Origin: an uncultured Eubacteriales bacterium
GTDB taxonomy: Bacteria; Bacillota; Clostridia; Oscillospirales; Acutalibacteraceae
DNA length: 58,620 nt
Assembly: GCA_900316455.1 (NCBI GenBank)
Contig: ONCX01000005.1
Location: 1 to 58,620 of the forward strand
Reading direction: 5' to 3'
The translations under genes were made by a program, and so were the position numbers. The notes beneath the pieces were generated by a model that was given only the letters and a program-made list of their open reading frames with translations, searched no databases and was not told where the DNA came from. Shown piece after piece: positions 25,597 to 33,770 of this stretch (within the stretch, counting starts at the first letter, position 1; each line of letters opens with the position of its first letter).

Positions 25597-26535
25597 TCAT
25601 TCCCAGACGCCCTTGCATTTTACGCCGGAATTCAGCGCGAGTCTTTCAAGCTCCGCCGATTCCTCCGCCGAAAGGCTGAGATTCAGCCCGTCGTTCAGCG
25701 AAATTGCGTGGCTCGGCTTCGTAAGACCCACTATGGGGATAACGCCCTTTGAAACAGCCCACGCTATCGGAATCTGCGAGCTGTCCACACCGTGAATTTT
25801 TCCAAGCTCACGGATATATTCGATTAGACCCTGCACGCGCCTGAATTTTCCCCTGCCGAAGGACATTCCACGCAGCGAGAGAGTCCTGAAACGGCGCTTT
25901 GAGTCGTAATGCCCGGAAAGTGCGCCCTGTTCAAGTATCATATAGCCGAAGAAGAGAATGCCGTTTCCGGCGCAGTACCGCAGCGCGTCGGCTTCGCGCT
26001 CCATTGCGAGCAGACTGTAGTGATTTTGGGCGGCGGCAAGGCGGCAGCCGTTTTCACGGAGAACCTCGTCGGCGAGCCTGATCTGTTCCGCCGTGCCGTT
26101 GGAAAGCCCGACGCTTCTTATCAATCCGTCGTGAACGCAGGCGGCAAGGTCGGTCATATGTTCCCTGATGTGCCTCGGCGAATGCAGCCAGTAGAGATCC
26201 ACGCTGTCAACACCCAGACGCGAAAGGCTGCCTTCGAGTGCGCGGCGGCACTCGCCTTCGGAGTACTTCCTGTCGGGGAAGTGCTTGGTGGAGAGCGTGA
26301 CGGGTCTGTTTTTTATCAGTTCGCCAAGCAGACGTTCAGAGCTGCCCTGACCGTATATTTCGGCAGTATCCCAGAATGTAAAGCCAGCGTCATAGGCGGC
26401 GTTGAAAGTATCGGAAAGCTGCCGCTTGTCGTAATTCTTTCCGAAGATAAGTTTTCCGCCGCCGAATCCCGTGCCCCAAGCCCATGTGCCGATCATACAT
26501 GTATTTAATTTTTCGCCGTTAAGAATATATTCCAT
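25597..26535 (-). CDS. Aldo/keto reductase
   Basis: A 312-residue NADPH-dependent reductase with the AKR barrel. The catalytic tetrad is visible as Asp and Tyr in FWDTAEIYGQGSSE, Lys in LSTKHFPD and His in LYWLHSPRH. The C-terminal PIVGLTKPSH binds the cofactor phosphate. The substrate is not evident. ATG 26535, preceded by AGGGGA, was preferred over a reading extending 39 codons upstream whose translation resembles no part of the family. Confidence 0.9.
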   Translation of the reverse strand: MEYILNGEKLNTCMIGTWAWGTGFGGGKLIFGKNYDKRQLSDTFNAAYDAGFTFWDTAEIYGQGSSERLLGELIKNRPVTLSTKHFPDRKYSEGECRRALEGSLSRLGVDSVDLYWLHSPRHIREHMTDLAACVHDGLIRSVGLSNGTAEQIRLADEVLRENGCRLAAAQNHYSLLAMEREADALRYCAGNGILFFGYMILEQGALSGHYDSKRRFRTLSLRGMSFGRGKFRRVQGLIEYIRELGKIHGVDSSQIPIAWAVSKGVIPIVGLTKPSHAISLNDGLNLSLSAEESAELERLALNSGVKCKGVWE

Positions 26536-26816
26536 AATACAAAATCCCCTGAGAATAATAATTGAGCGCGGTAAAGCATAACGCGGCGTTCCATAAGAAT
26601 TACAACCGAGGGAGCAGGTGCGCGGGTCGCCTTTGGCGATATTCAGCTCCACGACGCGGGAAACGAGCCAAAAGCGCGGACGCGGGCAAGGAAGTTCCCG
26701 AAAATTCGGTGTAAAATTCGTCGGATTAACCCGTTCATATCCAGCCGCGCCCCGCGCCGCACCCGATTTTTCGGGGCATTAAGATAAGAAAAGCGCGTTC
26801 GCTGCTTTTATAAGCC
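26536..26816. other. Gene-free GC-rich spacer
   Basis: About 280 bases between the aldo/keto reductase and the Mbeg1-like gene. It contains several CGCG-rich short repeats (CGCGGG/GCGCGG) but no convincing gene, promoter or terminator. Confidence 0.5.
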
Positions 26817-27947
26817 CTATTGAATTGCCGCCGCGGTTTCCGGATCAAATCGTCCGAAGGCTTTCTTTGCCTCGTCCCAGAGAACGTCCTTTCCGGCTGA
26901 GGCGAGTTTTACGAGGGAGTTGAATATCTCGCCCTGAACGTCGGAGCCTATATTTGAGGCGGCTTTGAGGATGGCGTTGTAGGATACCCATTTATTTGTG
27001 TTGAGTTCGGTGAGAGTGGTCGCGCCGGACGCCTCCAGCGAATCGAACACCGCGGAAATGACCGACTGCTTCTGTTCGTCCTCAAGTGAATTCAGCCAGC
27101 GCTTCACGGTTTCGTCCATGAACGCGCTTACGGGCGACAGTCTGCCTGCCTCTTCAAAGCGGTCGCGGCGCACACGCCATGTGTAGAAGCCGTGTTGAGT
27201 GATTCCCTTGGCGTTGCTCCTGATAACCTTAGTCTTTACGCTGCCGGACATAAGTATTCCCACGATTGATTCCTCAGGAATAATTTTCAGCGTCCTGTCC
27301 ATAATTGCGGCGTACTGCTCCGAACCGGAAACGGCGTTATTGAATCCCGGACCGTCGTTGGAATATATTCCGATAATGCGGCTGTCCCTGAATTTTTCGT
27401 CGCAGAACGCCGCGCCGTATTCGGCAAAGTTTCCGCCCTTGGAGTGACCGCCTATTCTCAGAGGACAGGCGGTGCATTCGCAAAGACGGTTGATGTATTC
27501 CGCCGCGCCGTCCTGTCCGGGAGTGCTGCTCATGAAGGTTATATTGAAGTCCTCGCGCCAGCCGGCTATGTTGTCGTCGGTTCCGCTGAATCCGACGTAA
27601 GCCGTTCCGTCGCCGATCATGAAGGTCGCGCAGGAAAACTGCACCTGTTCGTCCTGTGAGACATAATGACGGTAGCCGCCGACTCTTACACGTTCATAAC
27701 GCTTGCAGGAAACGATTTTTTTCAGAAGCGTCTTTGGATTGTTGACGATATACGACTGATCATAGCCCAATTCAAGATATCTTTTGCAGAGCTTTTTCAG
27801 CGACACGTCGAACACAAATTCGTCCGTAACGATCTCGTTCATATCCAGATACGCAAGCACGGAGAATACCAGATTATCTATCTCGTTGAACGGTCTTTCG
27901 GAGAATGTCAGATCCCCGCGCATTTCAAGATAATCGAATATATTCAT
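26817..27947 (-). CDS. Mbeg1-like (DUF2974) predicted α/β-hydrolase
   Basis: A 376-residue protein of the DUF2974/Mbeg1 group. The nucleophile elbow GGHSKGG carries the expected GxSxG serine, preceded by GFSGTDDNIAGWREDFNI and followed by a Tyr-rich segment, as in lipase-like proteins. The end of the protein is helical. The physiological substrate is unknown; family members are described as lipase-like. Its ATG shares one base with the NfnB stop codon (TAATG), so translation is coupled. Confidence 0.85.
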   Translation of the reverse strand: MNIFDYLEMRGDLTFSERPFNEIDNLVFSVLAYLDMNEIVTDEFVFDVSLKKLCKRYLELGYDQSYIVNNPKTLLKKIVSCKRYERVRVGGYRHYVSQDEQVQFSCATFMIGDGTAYVGFSGTDDNIAGWREDFNITFMSSTPGQDGAAEYINRLCECTACPLRIGGHSKGGNFAEYGAAFCDEKFRDSRIIGIYSNDGPGFNNAVSGSEQYAAIMDRTLKIIPEESIVGILMSGSVKTKVIRSNAKGITQHGFYTWRVRRDRFEEAGRLSPVSAFMDETVKRWLNSLEDEQKQSVISAVFDSLEASGATTLTELNTNKWVSYNAILKAASNIGSDVQGEIFNSLVKLASAGKDVLWDEAKKAFGRFDPETAAAIQ

Positions 27948-29365
27948 TATTGTTTACCGGAAAGATATTCGTCGATTGCCTTTGCAGCGGTCTTGCCCGC
28001 GCCCATCGCGAGAATTACTGTCGCCGCGCCGGTAACCGCGTCGCCGCCGGCGTACACGCCCTCACGCGAGGTAAGTCCTGTGGCTTCCTCTACCACAATG
28101 CCGCCCTTTCTGTTGACTTCAAGACCATCGGTCGTGGACTTGATAAGGGGATTGGGCGACGTGCCGATGGCAATGATAACGCAGTCCACGTCAAGCACGA
28201 ATTCGGAATCCGGAACCTCGACGGGACTTCTTCTGCCGGAAGCGTCCGGTTCGCCAAGCTCCATCTTCACGCATTCCATACCGGTCACGAAGCCGTTTCT
28301 CGGGTCGCGGCGGTCGTCGGGATTCTCGAAGCCGAGGATTCTCTTAGGATTGTTGAGGAGTCTGAATTCAATGCCCTCCTCCATAGCGTGTTCGACTTCT
28401 TCCTTACGTGCGGGAAGCTCTTCCAAACTGCGGCGGTAGACGATATAGACCTTTTCCGCGCCCATTCTGAGCGCCGTTCTCGCGGCGTCCATAGCGACGT
28501 TGCCGCCGCCTACGACCGCGACTCTCTTCGCGTGCATTATCGGCGTTGACGAGTCGTCGCGGTAGGCTTTCATGAGATTGCTTCGGGTGAGGAATTCGTT
28601 GGCTGAGTAGACTCCCTTGAGGCTTTCGCCGGGAATGCCCATGAATCGCGGCAGACCTGCCCCCGAACCGATGAATACAGCTTCATAGCCCATTTCAAAA
28701 AGCTCGTCAACAGTCAGCGTCTTGCCTATGACGACGTTGGTTTCCACGTCCACGCCCAAAGCCTTGAGCGTATCCACTTCCTTCTGCACTATGCTCTTTG
28801 GCAGACGGAATTCGGGAATTCCATAGACCAGAACGCCCCCGGCAAGGTGAAGCGCTTCATAGACCGTAACCTTGTAACCCAGCTTTGCCAGATCTCCGGC
28901 GCAGGTGAGTCCGGAGGGTCCCGAACCGACGATTGCCACCCTGTGACCGTTTGCCTGAGGAATCTCAGGAGCCTTGGTAGAATGCTCGTTGTGCCAGTCG
29001 GCGACGAATCTCTCCAGACGTCCTATGCCGACGGCTTCGCCCTTGATACCCCTGACGCATTTGCTCTCGCACTGAGTTTCCTGAGGACATACTCTGCCGC
29101 AGACCGCGGGCAGGGAAGAGGACTTGTTGATCACCTGATAAGCGCCCTCGAAATCAAGCTCCCTGACCTTCGCTATGAATTCCGGAATATATACGTTTAC
29201 CGGACAGCCGCTTACGCAGGGCATATTTTTGCAGTTGAGACATCTTGCCGCTTCGTCGAGCGCAGTCGCCTCGTCGTAGCCGAGAGCTACCTCATTGAAA
29301 TTGCGTCCTCTTTCCACAGGATCCTGCACAGGCATGGGATTCTTTTTGAGTGACATGTTAGGCAT
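27947..29365 (-). CDS. nfnB: NfnB, large subunit of NADH-dependent ferredoxin:NADP oxidoreductase
   Basis: A 472-residue flavoprotein with two N-terminal [4Fe-4S] motifs (CLNCKNMPCVSGC and CGRVCPQETQCESKC), two Rossmann nucleotide folds (VAIVGSGPSGLTCAG; VAVVGGGNVAMDAA) and a terminal GGDAVTGAATVI. With NfnA next door it forms the complex that couples ferredoxin and NADH oxidation to NADP reduction by flavin-based electron bifurcation. It could be misnamed as the glutamate synthase small subunit, since no large glutamate synthase gene is near. It lies 63 bases after NfnA. Confidence 0.92.
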   Translation of the reverse strand: MPNMSLKKNPMPVQDPVERGRNFNEVALGYDEATALDEAARCLNCKNMPCVSGCPVNVYIPEFIAKVRELDFEGAYQVINKSSSLPAVCGRVCPQETQCESKCVRGIKGEAVGIGRLERFVADWHNEHSTKAPEIPQANGHRVAIVGSGPSGLTCAGDLAKLGYKVTVYEALHLAGGVLVYGIPEFRLPKSIVQKEVDTLKALGVDVETNVVIGKTLTVDELFEMGYEAVFIGSGAGLPRFMGIPGESLKGVYSANEFLTRSNLMKAYRDDSSTPIMHAKRVAVVGGGNVAMDAARTALRMGAEKVYIVYRRSLEELPARKEEVEHAMEEGIEFRLLNNPKRILGFENPDDRRDPRNGFVTGMECVKMELGEPDASGRRSPVEVPDSEFVLDVDCVIIAIGTSPNPLIKSTTDGLEVNRKGGIVVEEATGLTSREGVYAGGDAVTGAATVILAMGAGKTAAKAIDEYLSGKQ

Positions 29366-29428
29366 ATTTAATTACATTCCTTTCGGTAATAATGTTCTGT
29401 ATAAATTTATATTTAACTCTGCTTCCTA

Positions 29429-30271
29429 TTATTTAACTTCCTTTTTGAAAAGGTTGCAGACATGCTCCCTCTGTTCCTGTTCAAACGGGCGGTACATTGC
29501 GCCGCGGCTCATTGCCTCGTCGAAGTCAACCTCGAACCCGTCGAATTCCGGTCCGTCCACGCAGGCGAATTTGGTCTTTCCGCCGACAGTCAGACGGCAG
29601 CCGCCGCACATTCCCGTGCCGTCGATCATGATTGGATTCATGGAAACTATGGTCTTGATATTGTAGGGCTTTGTGGTGAGAGTGACGAATTTCATCATAA
29701 TCAGCGGTCCTATCGCGATTACCTCGTCGTACTGCTCACCGCTTTCGATAAGGCGCTTGAGCGGTTCGGTGACAACGCCCTTTTCGCCGTAGCTGCCGTC
29801 GTCGGTCATGATGACGAGCTTATCAGAAGCCGCCTTGAATTCGTCCTCGAGAATAAGGAGATCCTTGCTGCGGAAGCCGATGATTGAATGAACCTCGCAG
29901 CCCAGCTCGTGAAGCTTCTGGGCTACAGGCAGCGCAATGGCACAGCCTACGCCGCCGCCGACAATGGCTACCTTCTTCAGTCCGTCCGTATGCGTGGCTC
30001 TGCCGAGCGGTCCCACAAAATCCTGAATATAGTCGCCCTCATTCTTGTGATTAAGCAGCTCGGTTGAAGCGCCTACTATCTGGAATATAATTTTTACGGT
30101 TCCCTTTTCGCTGTCGCAGCCCGCGACGGTAAGGGGAATTCTCTCGCCGTTTTCATCGACGCGCAGAATGATAAACTGCCCCGGCTGTGCTTTTTTTGCG
30201 ACGAGCGGAGCCTCTATGTCCATCATGGTGACGGTGGGATTGAGTTCCCTCTTTGAGATTATTTTGTACAT
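29429..30271 (-). CDS. nfnA: NfnA, small subunit (FAD and [2Fe-2S]) of the Nfn complex
   Basis: A 280-residue protein of the ferredoxin-NADP reductase superfamily. It has an FAD-binding barrel (QPGQFIILRVDENGERIPLT), an NAD fold (VAIVGGGVGCAIALP) and the Nfn-type cluster loop DGTGMCGGCRLTVGGKTKFACVDGPEFDG read as one Asp and three Cys ligands. Ribosome site GGAGGAAAATGAAATG. It is encoded directly upstream of NfnB, as in other Clostridia. Dihydroorotate dehydrogenase electron-transfer subunits are similar, but no pyrD lies nearby, so Nfn is favoured. Confidence 0.92.
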   Translation of the reverse strand: MYKIISKRELNPTVTMMDIEAPLVAKKAQPGQFIILRVDENGERIPLTVAGCDSEKGTVKIIFQIVGASTELLNHKNEGDYIQDFVGPLGRATHTDGLKKVAIVGGGVGCAIALPVAQKLHELGCEVHSIIGFRSKDLLILEDEFKAASDKLVIMTDDGSYGEKGVVTEPLKRLIESGEQYDEVIAIGPLIMMKFVTLTTKPYNIKTIVSMNPIMIDGTGMCGGCRLTVGGKTKFACVDGPEFDGFEVDFDEAMSRGAMYRPFEQEQREHVCNLFKKEVK

Positions 30272-30406
30272 TTCATTTTCCTCCTCAAAAAAATAAGAGT
30301 GTTTTTTTCCCTGAAAAAGTTTGTAAATTTAATTATATCATATCTTTGCAGGAAATGGAATAAAAAATTGCAATAAATCAGGTGAAATATTTTGTCACTT
30401 TATATT

Positions 30407-30416
30407 AGAGCCTGTT
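30407..30416 (+). repeat. Interspersed repeat, partial copy at a gene breakpoint
   Basis: AGAGCCTGTT, preceded by ATT, matches the first 10 bases of the 18-base repeat. The homology to Ig-repeat genes begins directly after it, so this is the edge of a deletion or insertion. Confidence 0.5.
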
Positions 30417-30542
30417 AAGACCTCCGCTTCCGTTTCCGAGAATCTCGGCGACGTCTGGAACGGACGCAGGGTTCGCTGCCGCGTTACCGATTCCCTCGGC
30501 AAGTCGGTCTATTCCGATACCGTTACCGTAACGGTGAAGTGA
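30411..30542 (+). pseudogene. C-terminal fragment of an Ig-repeat protein gene
   Basis: The frame ending at TGA 30540-30542 encodes about 40 residues matching the second half of the window's Ig-like repeats. It reads through VSENLGDVWNGRRVRCRVTD and SLGKSVYSDTVTVTVK, then the stop. There is no start, no ribosome site and no first half of the domain (no YQWYYKK). It is a stranded gene end, cut at the AGAGCCTGTT repeat. The reading frame is intact and codon use is normal, which suggests the loss is fairly recent. Confidence 0.82.
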
Positions 30543-30599
30543 TGTCTATATTGCATAGAATTATCTAAAAATCACGCGGGAATATGTGCTGAATGCGAC

Positions 30600-30628
30600 T
30601 TGCATTTGAACCGTTGTTATATTATAAT
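30600..30628 (+). promoter_or_regulatory. Promoter for the purine permease gene
   Basis: TTGCAT at 30600-30605 and TATAAT at 30623-30628, 17 bases apart. The leader to the start at 30700 is about 65 bases, too short for a purine riboswitch, and none is recognisable. Confidence 0.7.
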
Positions 30629-30699
30629 TTTTGTGTGCCGCTGAGGCTTTCTGAGTAAATCCAAGGCGGCAACATTATTTTTCTTAGGAGGACGTTCTT

Positions 30700-32058
30700 T
30701 TGGAAAAGCTCTTTCATCTCAAGGAACACAACACCAACATAAGAACGGAGATTATTGCCGGACTGACGACATTCTTCACGATGGCATACATCATCTTTCT
30801 TAACCCCACCATTCTCGGCGAGGGGACTCCCGCCGGAATGAAGAACACCGCAGTTATCACCGCTACCTGTATCGCTGCCGCTATCGGCACTTGGCTCATA
30901 GGCTGGCTCTCTAACTATCCTATGGCTCAGGCTCCCGGTCTCGGTCTCAACGCCGTTTTCTCATTCACCCTCTGCGGCGTGTTCGGTCTTTCCGCCGGAG
31001 CCGCTCTTTCGGCTGTCTTTATCGCCGGTATTATCTTTATTATTCTTACCGTTACCGGCGCGAGAACGGCTATCGTCAAGGCTATCCCGCTCAGTCTCAA
31101 AAAGGCTCTCGGCGCGGGCATCGGTCTCTTTATCGCGCTTATCGGCTTTGTCAACGCCGGTATTGTCGTAGGTGAAAAGTCCGCCGCTACCACAGTCGGC
31201 ATGGGCAGCTTCGCAAGCCCCGTCGTTCTGCTCGCTATCGTCGGTCTTATCATCACAATAGTTCTGGTCGTCGCAAAGGTTCCCGCCGCGCTCTTCATCT
31301 CGATGATTGCAACCTCCGTTATCGGCTGTGTCATGCAGTTTGTATTCGGTATTGATGTCGGCGTTTCCGCGCCGACAAGCTGGGTTCCCTATCTCGACTT
31401 CTCCATGTTCGGCAAGTGCTTCACGAGCTTCGGCGATCTGCTCAAGGCTCCTGTCGCTTCGCTTATCGCTACAATGATTACCCTCGTGCTTGTCGATATG
31501 TTCGACACAATCGGCACTCTTATCGGCGCTGCCGACAAGGCTGGCTACCTCGATGAGAACGGCGATCTCCCCAAGATCGAAAGAGCTATGCTCGCTGACG
31601 CTATTGCAACTTCAACGGGCGCTGTCGTGGGTACTTCCACCGTTACCACCTATGTCGAGTCCACCTCCGGTATCTCCGCTGGCGGCAGAACCGGTCTGAC
31701 CTCCACCGTCACCGGTCTTTGCTTCCTGCTCGGTCTGTTCCTTTCGCCCGTCGTGGGTCTTGTTCCCAGCGCAGCCACCGCTCCGATTCTCATTGTAGTC
31801 GGCGTTATGATGTGCGCTTCTCTCAAGGACATCGACTGGAGCGATATCGAGGTTGCTATTCCCTGCTTCCTCACCGTTGTTGGAATGCCCTTCTTCTATT
31901 CCATCACCGACGGTCTTGCTCTCGGCTTCATCGCTTATGTCGTTGTGAAGATCGCGAGACTCAAGTTCAAGGAAATCCACCCGCTGATGTACGTTATCGT
32001 TGCGCTCTTTGTGCTTAAATACGTTCTCTCGGCACTTTCTGCTCTCGGTGTGCTGTAA
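30700..32058 (+). CDS. AzgA-type NCS2 purine (guanine/hypoxanthine) permease
   Basis: A 452-residue transporter with about 13-14 membrane segments. The opening NIRTEIIAGLTTFFTMAYIIFLNPTIL, read as two motifs (EIIAGLTTFFTMAYI, LNP), is the AzgA/PbuG hallmark. QAPGLGLNAVFSFTLC and VDMFDTIGTLIGAADKAG are the substrate- and ion-binding segments, with the conserved TSTGAVVGTSTVTTYVEST nearby. The start is TTG at 30700, 7 bases after AGGAGGA. Family knowledge gives proton-coupled uptake of guanine, hypoxanthine or adenine. It is monocistronic between its promoter and terminator. Confidence 0.93.
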   Translation: MEKLFHLKEHNTNIRTEIIAGLTTFFTMAYIIFLNPTILGEGTPAGMKNTAVITATCIAAAIGTWLIGWLSNYPMAQAPGLGLNAVFSFTLCGVFGLSAGAALSAVFIAGIIFIILTVTGARTAIVKAIPLSLKKALGAGIGLFIALIGFVNAGIVVGEKSAATTVGMGSFASPVVLLAIVGLIITIVLVVAKVPAALFISMIATSVIGCVMQFVFGIDVGVSAPTSWVPYLDFSMFGKCFTSFGDLLKAPVASLIATMITLVLVDMFDTIGTLIGAADKAGYLDENGDLPKIERAMLADAIATSTGAVVGTSTVTTYVESTSGISAGGRTGLTSTVTGLCFLLGLFLSPVVGLVPSAATAPILIVVGVMMCASLKDIDWSDIEVAIPCFLTVVGMPFFYSITDGLALGFIAYVVVKIARLKFKEIHPLMYVIVALFVLKYVLSALSALGVL

Positions 32059-32112
32059 TTCCACATGCGGACATGCCCGCCGCGGCAATAATTCAATAAT
32101 TCAATAATTTCC

Positions 32113-32165
32113 GCCTGTCGGCTGACGTTCTTATCACGAACGGAAACCGGCGGGCTTTTTTTTGT
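32113..32165 (+). terminator. Terminator after the purine permease
   Basis: A 9-base stem with G-U pairs (32113-32121 with 32147-32155), with an inner GTTC/GAAC helix, followed by TTTTTTTTGTTTTTTT. Confidence 0.88.
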
Positions 32166-32330
32166 TTTTTTACATACATAATTCCGCAAATGGCATCTGA
32201 AAATTAAAAAAGTCTCATTTTCCTATTGACAAGGATAAATTATTGTGTTATTATATTCCTTGAAAGGGTTTTATGTACACAATAAAATTCTTCAAAAGAA
32301 TATCACTCGACAAAAAAGGAGAGATTATCA

Positions 32331-33677
32331 ATGTCAAGACCGAAAAAGGCAGGACTCGATTTCTATTACAAGGACGTGGACGAAACGGACGATTACCGCA
32401 GAATGCTTCTTATGGACAAATTCGGGCCTAAAGGCTGGACTGTGATGGATTACATTACAGGTCGCGTTTACAAAAACGGTTATTATCTCGAAATCCCCGT
32501 CAATTATCTTGCGGCTCAGATAAAGAGGAGCATAGGCGACAAATGGATAGATATGGATACGGTAATCGAAATAATTGATTTTTGCGCCGAAATAGGCTTA
32601 TTGGACAAGCGGCTTCTCGCTCAGTCGGTCATTACCTCCGAGGAATTGCAGCGCAATTATTCATATGTGTCCGCACGCCGCAAGGCTGACAGGTCAAAGT
32701 ACTGGCTGCTTCCGGATGAAAACGAAAATTCCGATGAGATTTCCTCCGAGACGGAAACCGCATCAAGCGCGGCGTATATTCCTGACGTTAAGCAGAATCA
32801 AACCGTTAACGGAATTAACTCCACGGAAATTCCAAAGGCTCAGAATTGTCAATCCGATAACGGAATTAATGCAGCAGTAATTCCACTAAAGGAAGATATT
32901 AAATCCGATAACGGAATTAATGCGGCGGTAATCACACAAAGCAGAGAAGAGAATAGCAGAGAAGATAATAGCAAAGCAGAGCAGAAAAAAGAATATGAGT
33001 TGAAAGCAGAGCAAAGCAAAGCAGAGCAGAAAAAAGAATATGAGTTGAAAGCAGAGCAAAGCAAAGCAGAGCAGAAAAAAGAATATGAGTTGAAAGCAGA
33101 GCATAGCAAAGCAGAGCAAAGCAGTACTTTCAAATCCGCACGGAAAAGCGCTGACGAAATTTTCTTATCTGATGACTGCGCGGACGATTACTGCCGCAGC
33201 CATGCCGCCGCCACAGATGGGGGAGAGGATTTGCCTGCCGCTGACGACGATGATTACAGCTGGGTTATCACTCCTCCGGGCTGGAGCTTTAACGACCAAT
33301 TACCGATTGTAGATATGACTTCCGTTGCCGCCGCTTCGCCTGCCGCCGCAAACGCGGATAATGTTAATGCTCATGCCGCTGCCGCTGCCGCTGATTACGA
33401 AAAAATAGACAAGGCTTTTTTTGCCGCTGTCGGTACGCACCTCTCTCCGGCTGACAGGGAAAATATTGACGCGCTTTTTCGTGAGGGCGCGGATAATTAT
33501 ATGATTATATATGCCCTGAATAAAGTCGCTTCACGGCACGATCAGAAGAAGATTTTCTCTTTCAGCTACTTTATTCCCATGATTCGCGAGATGATTGGCG
33601 AGCTTAATTCCTCGTTATCCAACGGGAAAAAGAAAAAATTACCCGCTGATTACGGCTTTATTCATAATGATATGTGA
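32331..33677 (+). CDS. DnaD-like replisome-organiser protein (DUF4373 N-terminus)
   Basis: A 448-residue protein. Residues ~1-125 match the Lin1244/Lin1753-like DUF4373 N-terminal domain (GLDFYYKDVD, YITGRVYKNGYYLEIP). The middle ~135-330 is low-complexity and includes a 15-residue tandem repeat (KAEQKKEYELKAEQS, three copies), with an acidic and alanine-rich part. Residues ~355-430 are helical and resemble the C-terminal domain of DnaD (YMIIYALNKVASRHDQKKIFS). Proteins like this are frequent in phages and integrative elements, but no other mobile genes surround it. The start has GGAGAG. It could act in replication initiation, but that is inference. Confidence 0.72.
   Translation: MSRPKKAGLDFYYKDVDETDDYRRMLLMDKFGPKGWTVMDYITGRVYKNGYYLEIPVNYLAAQIKRSIGDKWIDMDTVIEIIDFCAEIGLLDKRLLAQSVITSEELQRNYSYVSARRKADRSKYWLLPDENENSDEISSETETASSAAYIPDVKQNQTVNGINSTEIPKAQNCQSDNGINAAVIPLKEDIKSDNGINAAVITQSREENSREDNSKAEQKKEYELKAEQSKAEQKKEYELKAEQSKAEQKKEYELKAEHSKAEQSSTFKSARKSADEIFLSDDCADDYCRSHAAATDGGEDLPAADDDDYSWVITPPGWSFNDQLPIVDMTSVAAASPAAANADNVNAHAAAAAADYEKIDKAFFAAVGTHLSPADRENIDALFREGADNYMIIYALNKVASRHDQKKIFSFSYFIPMIREMIGELNSSLSNGKKKKLPADYGFIHNDM
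32970..33104 (+). repeat. Tandem 45-base repeat (3 units)
   Basis: Three nearly identical 45-base units within the DnaD-like gene; adjacent GCAGAG/GCAAAG hexamers extend the low complexity to about 33125. The unit is a multiple of three, so copy-number change keeps the frame. Confidence 0.9.
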
Positions 33678-33694
33678 TTTTTGGAACTATAGGC

Positions 33695-33749
33695 TCCTTC
33701 AAAAAATTAAAACCCCGCGGACGGCTGGATTCTTCCGTGTCCGCGGGGT
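33695..33749 (-). terminator. Terminator of the VanW gene
   Basis: An 11-base perfect stem (33712-33722 with 33739-33749) followed on the minus strand by TTTTAATTTTTT. It ends the leftward vanW transcript. Confidence 0.85.
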
Positions 33750-33770
33750 GGGAATTGTGCTGTTTTGCTA

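Noticed and set aside
27947-29365. Glutamate synthase small subunit
   Set aside because: The Nfn small subunit lies directly upstream and no large glutamate synthase gene is present.
30543-30699. Purine riboswitch upstream of the purine permease
   Set aside because: The leader after the promoter is only about 65 bases and lacks the conserved three-way junction elements.
32970-33104. CRISPR array
   Set aside because: Units are directly adjacent without spacers and are in frame within a coding region.
32331-33677. Prophage or integrative element
   Set aside because: Apart from the DnaD-like gene there are no integrase, capsid, tail or transfer genes nearby.
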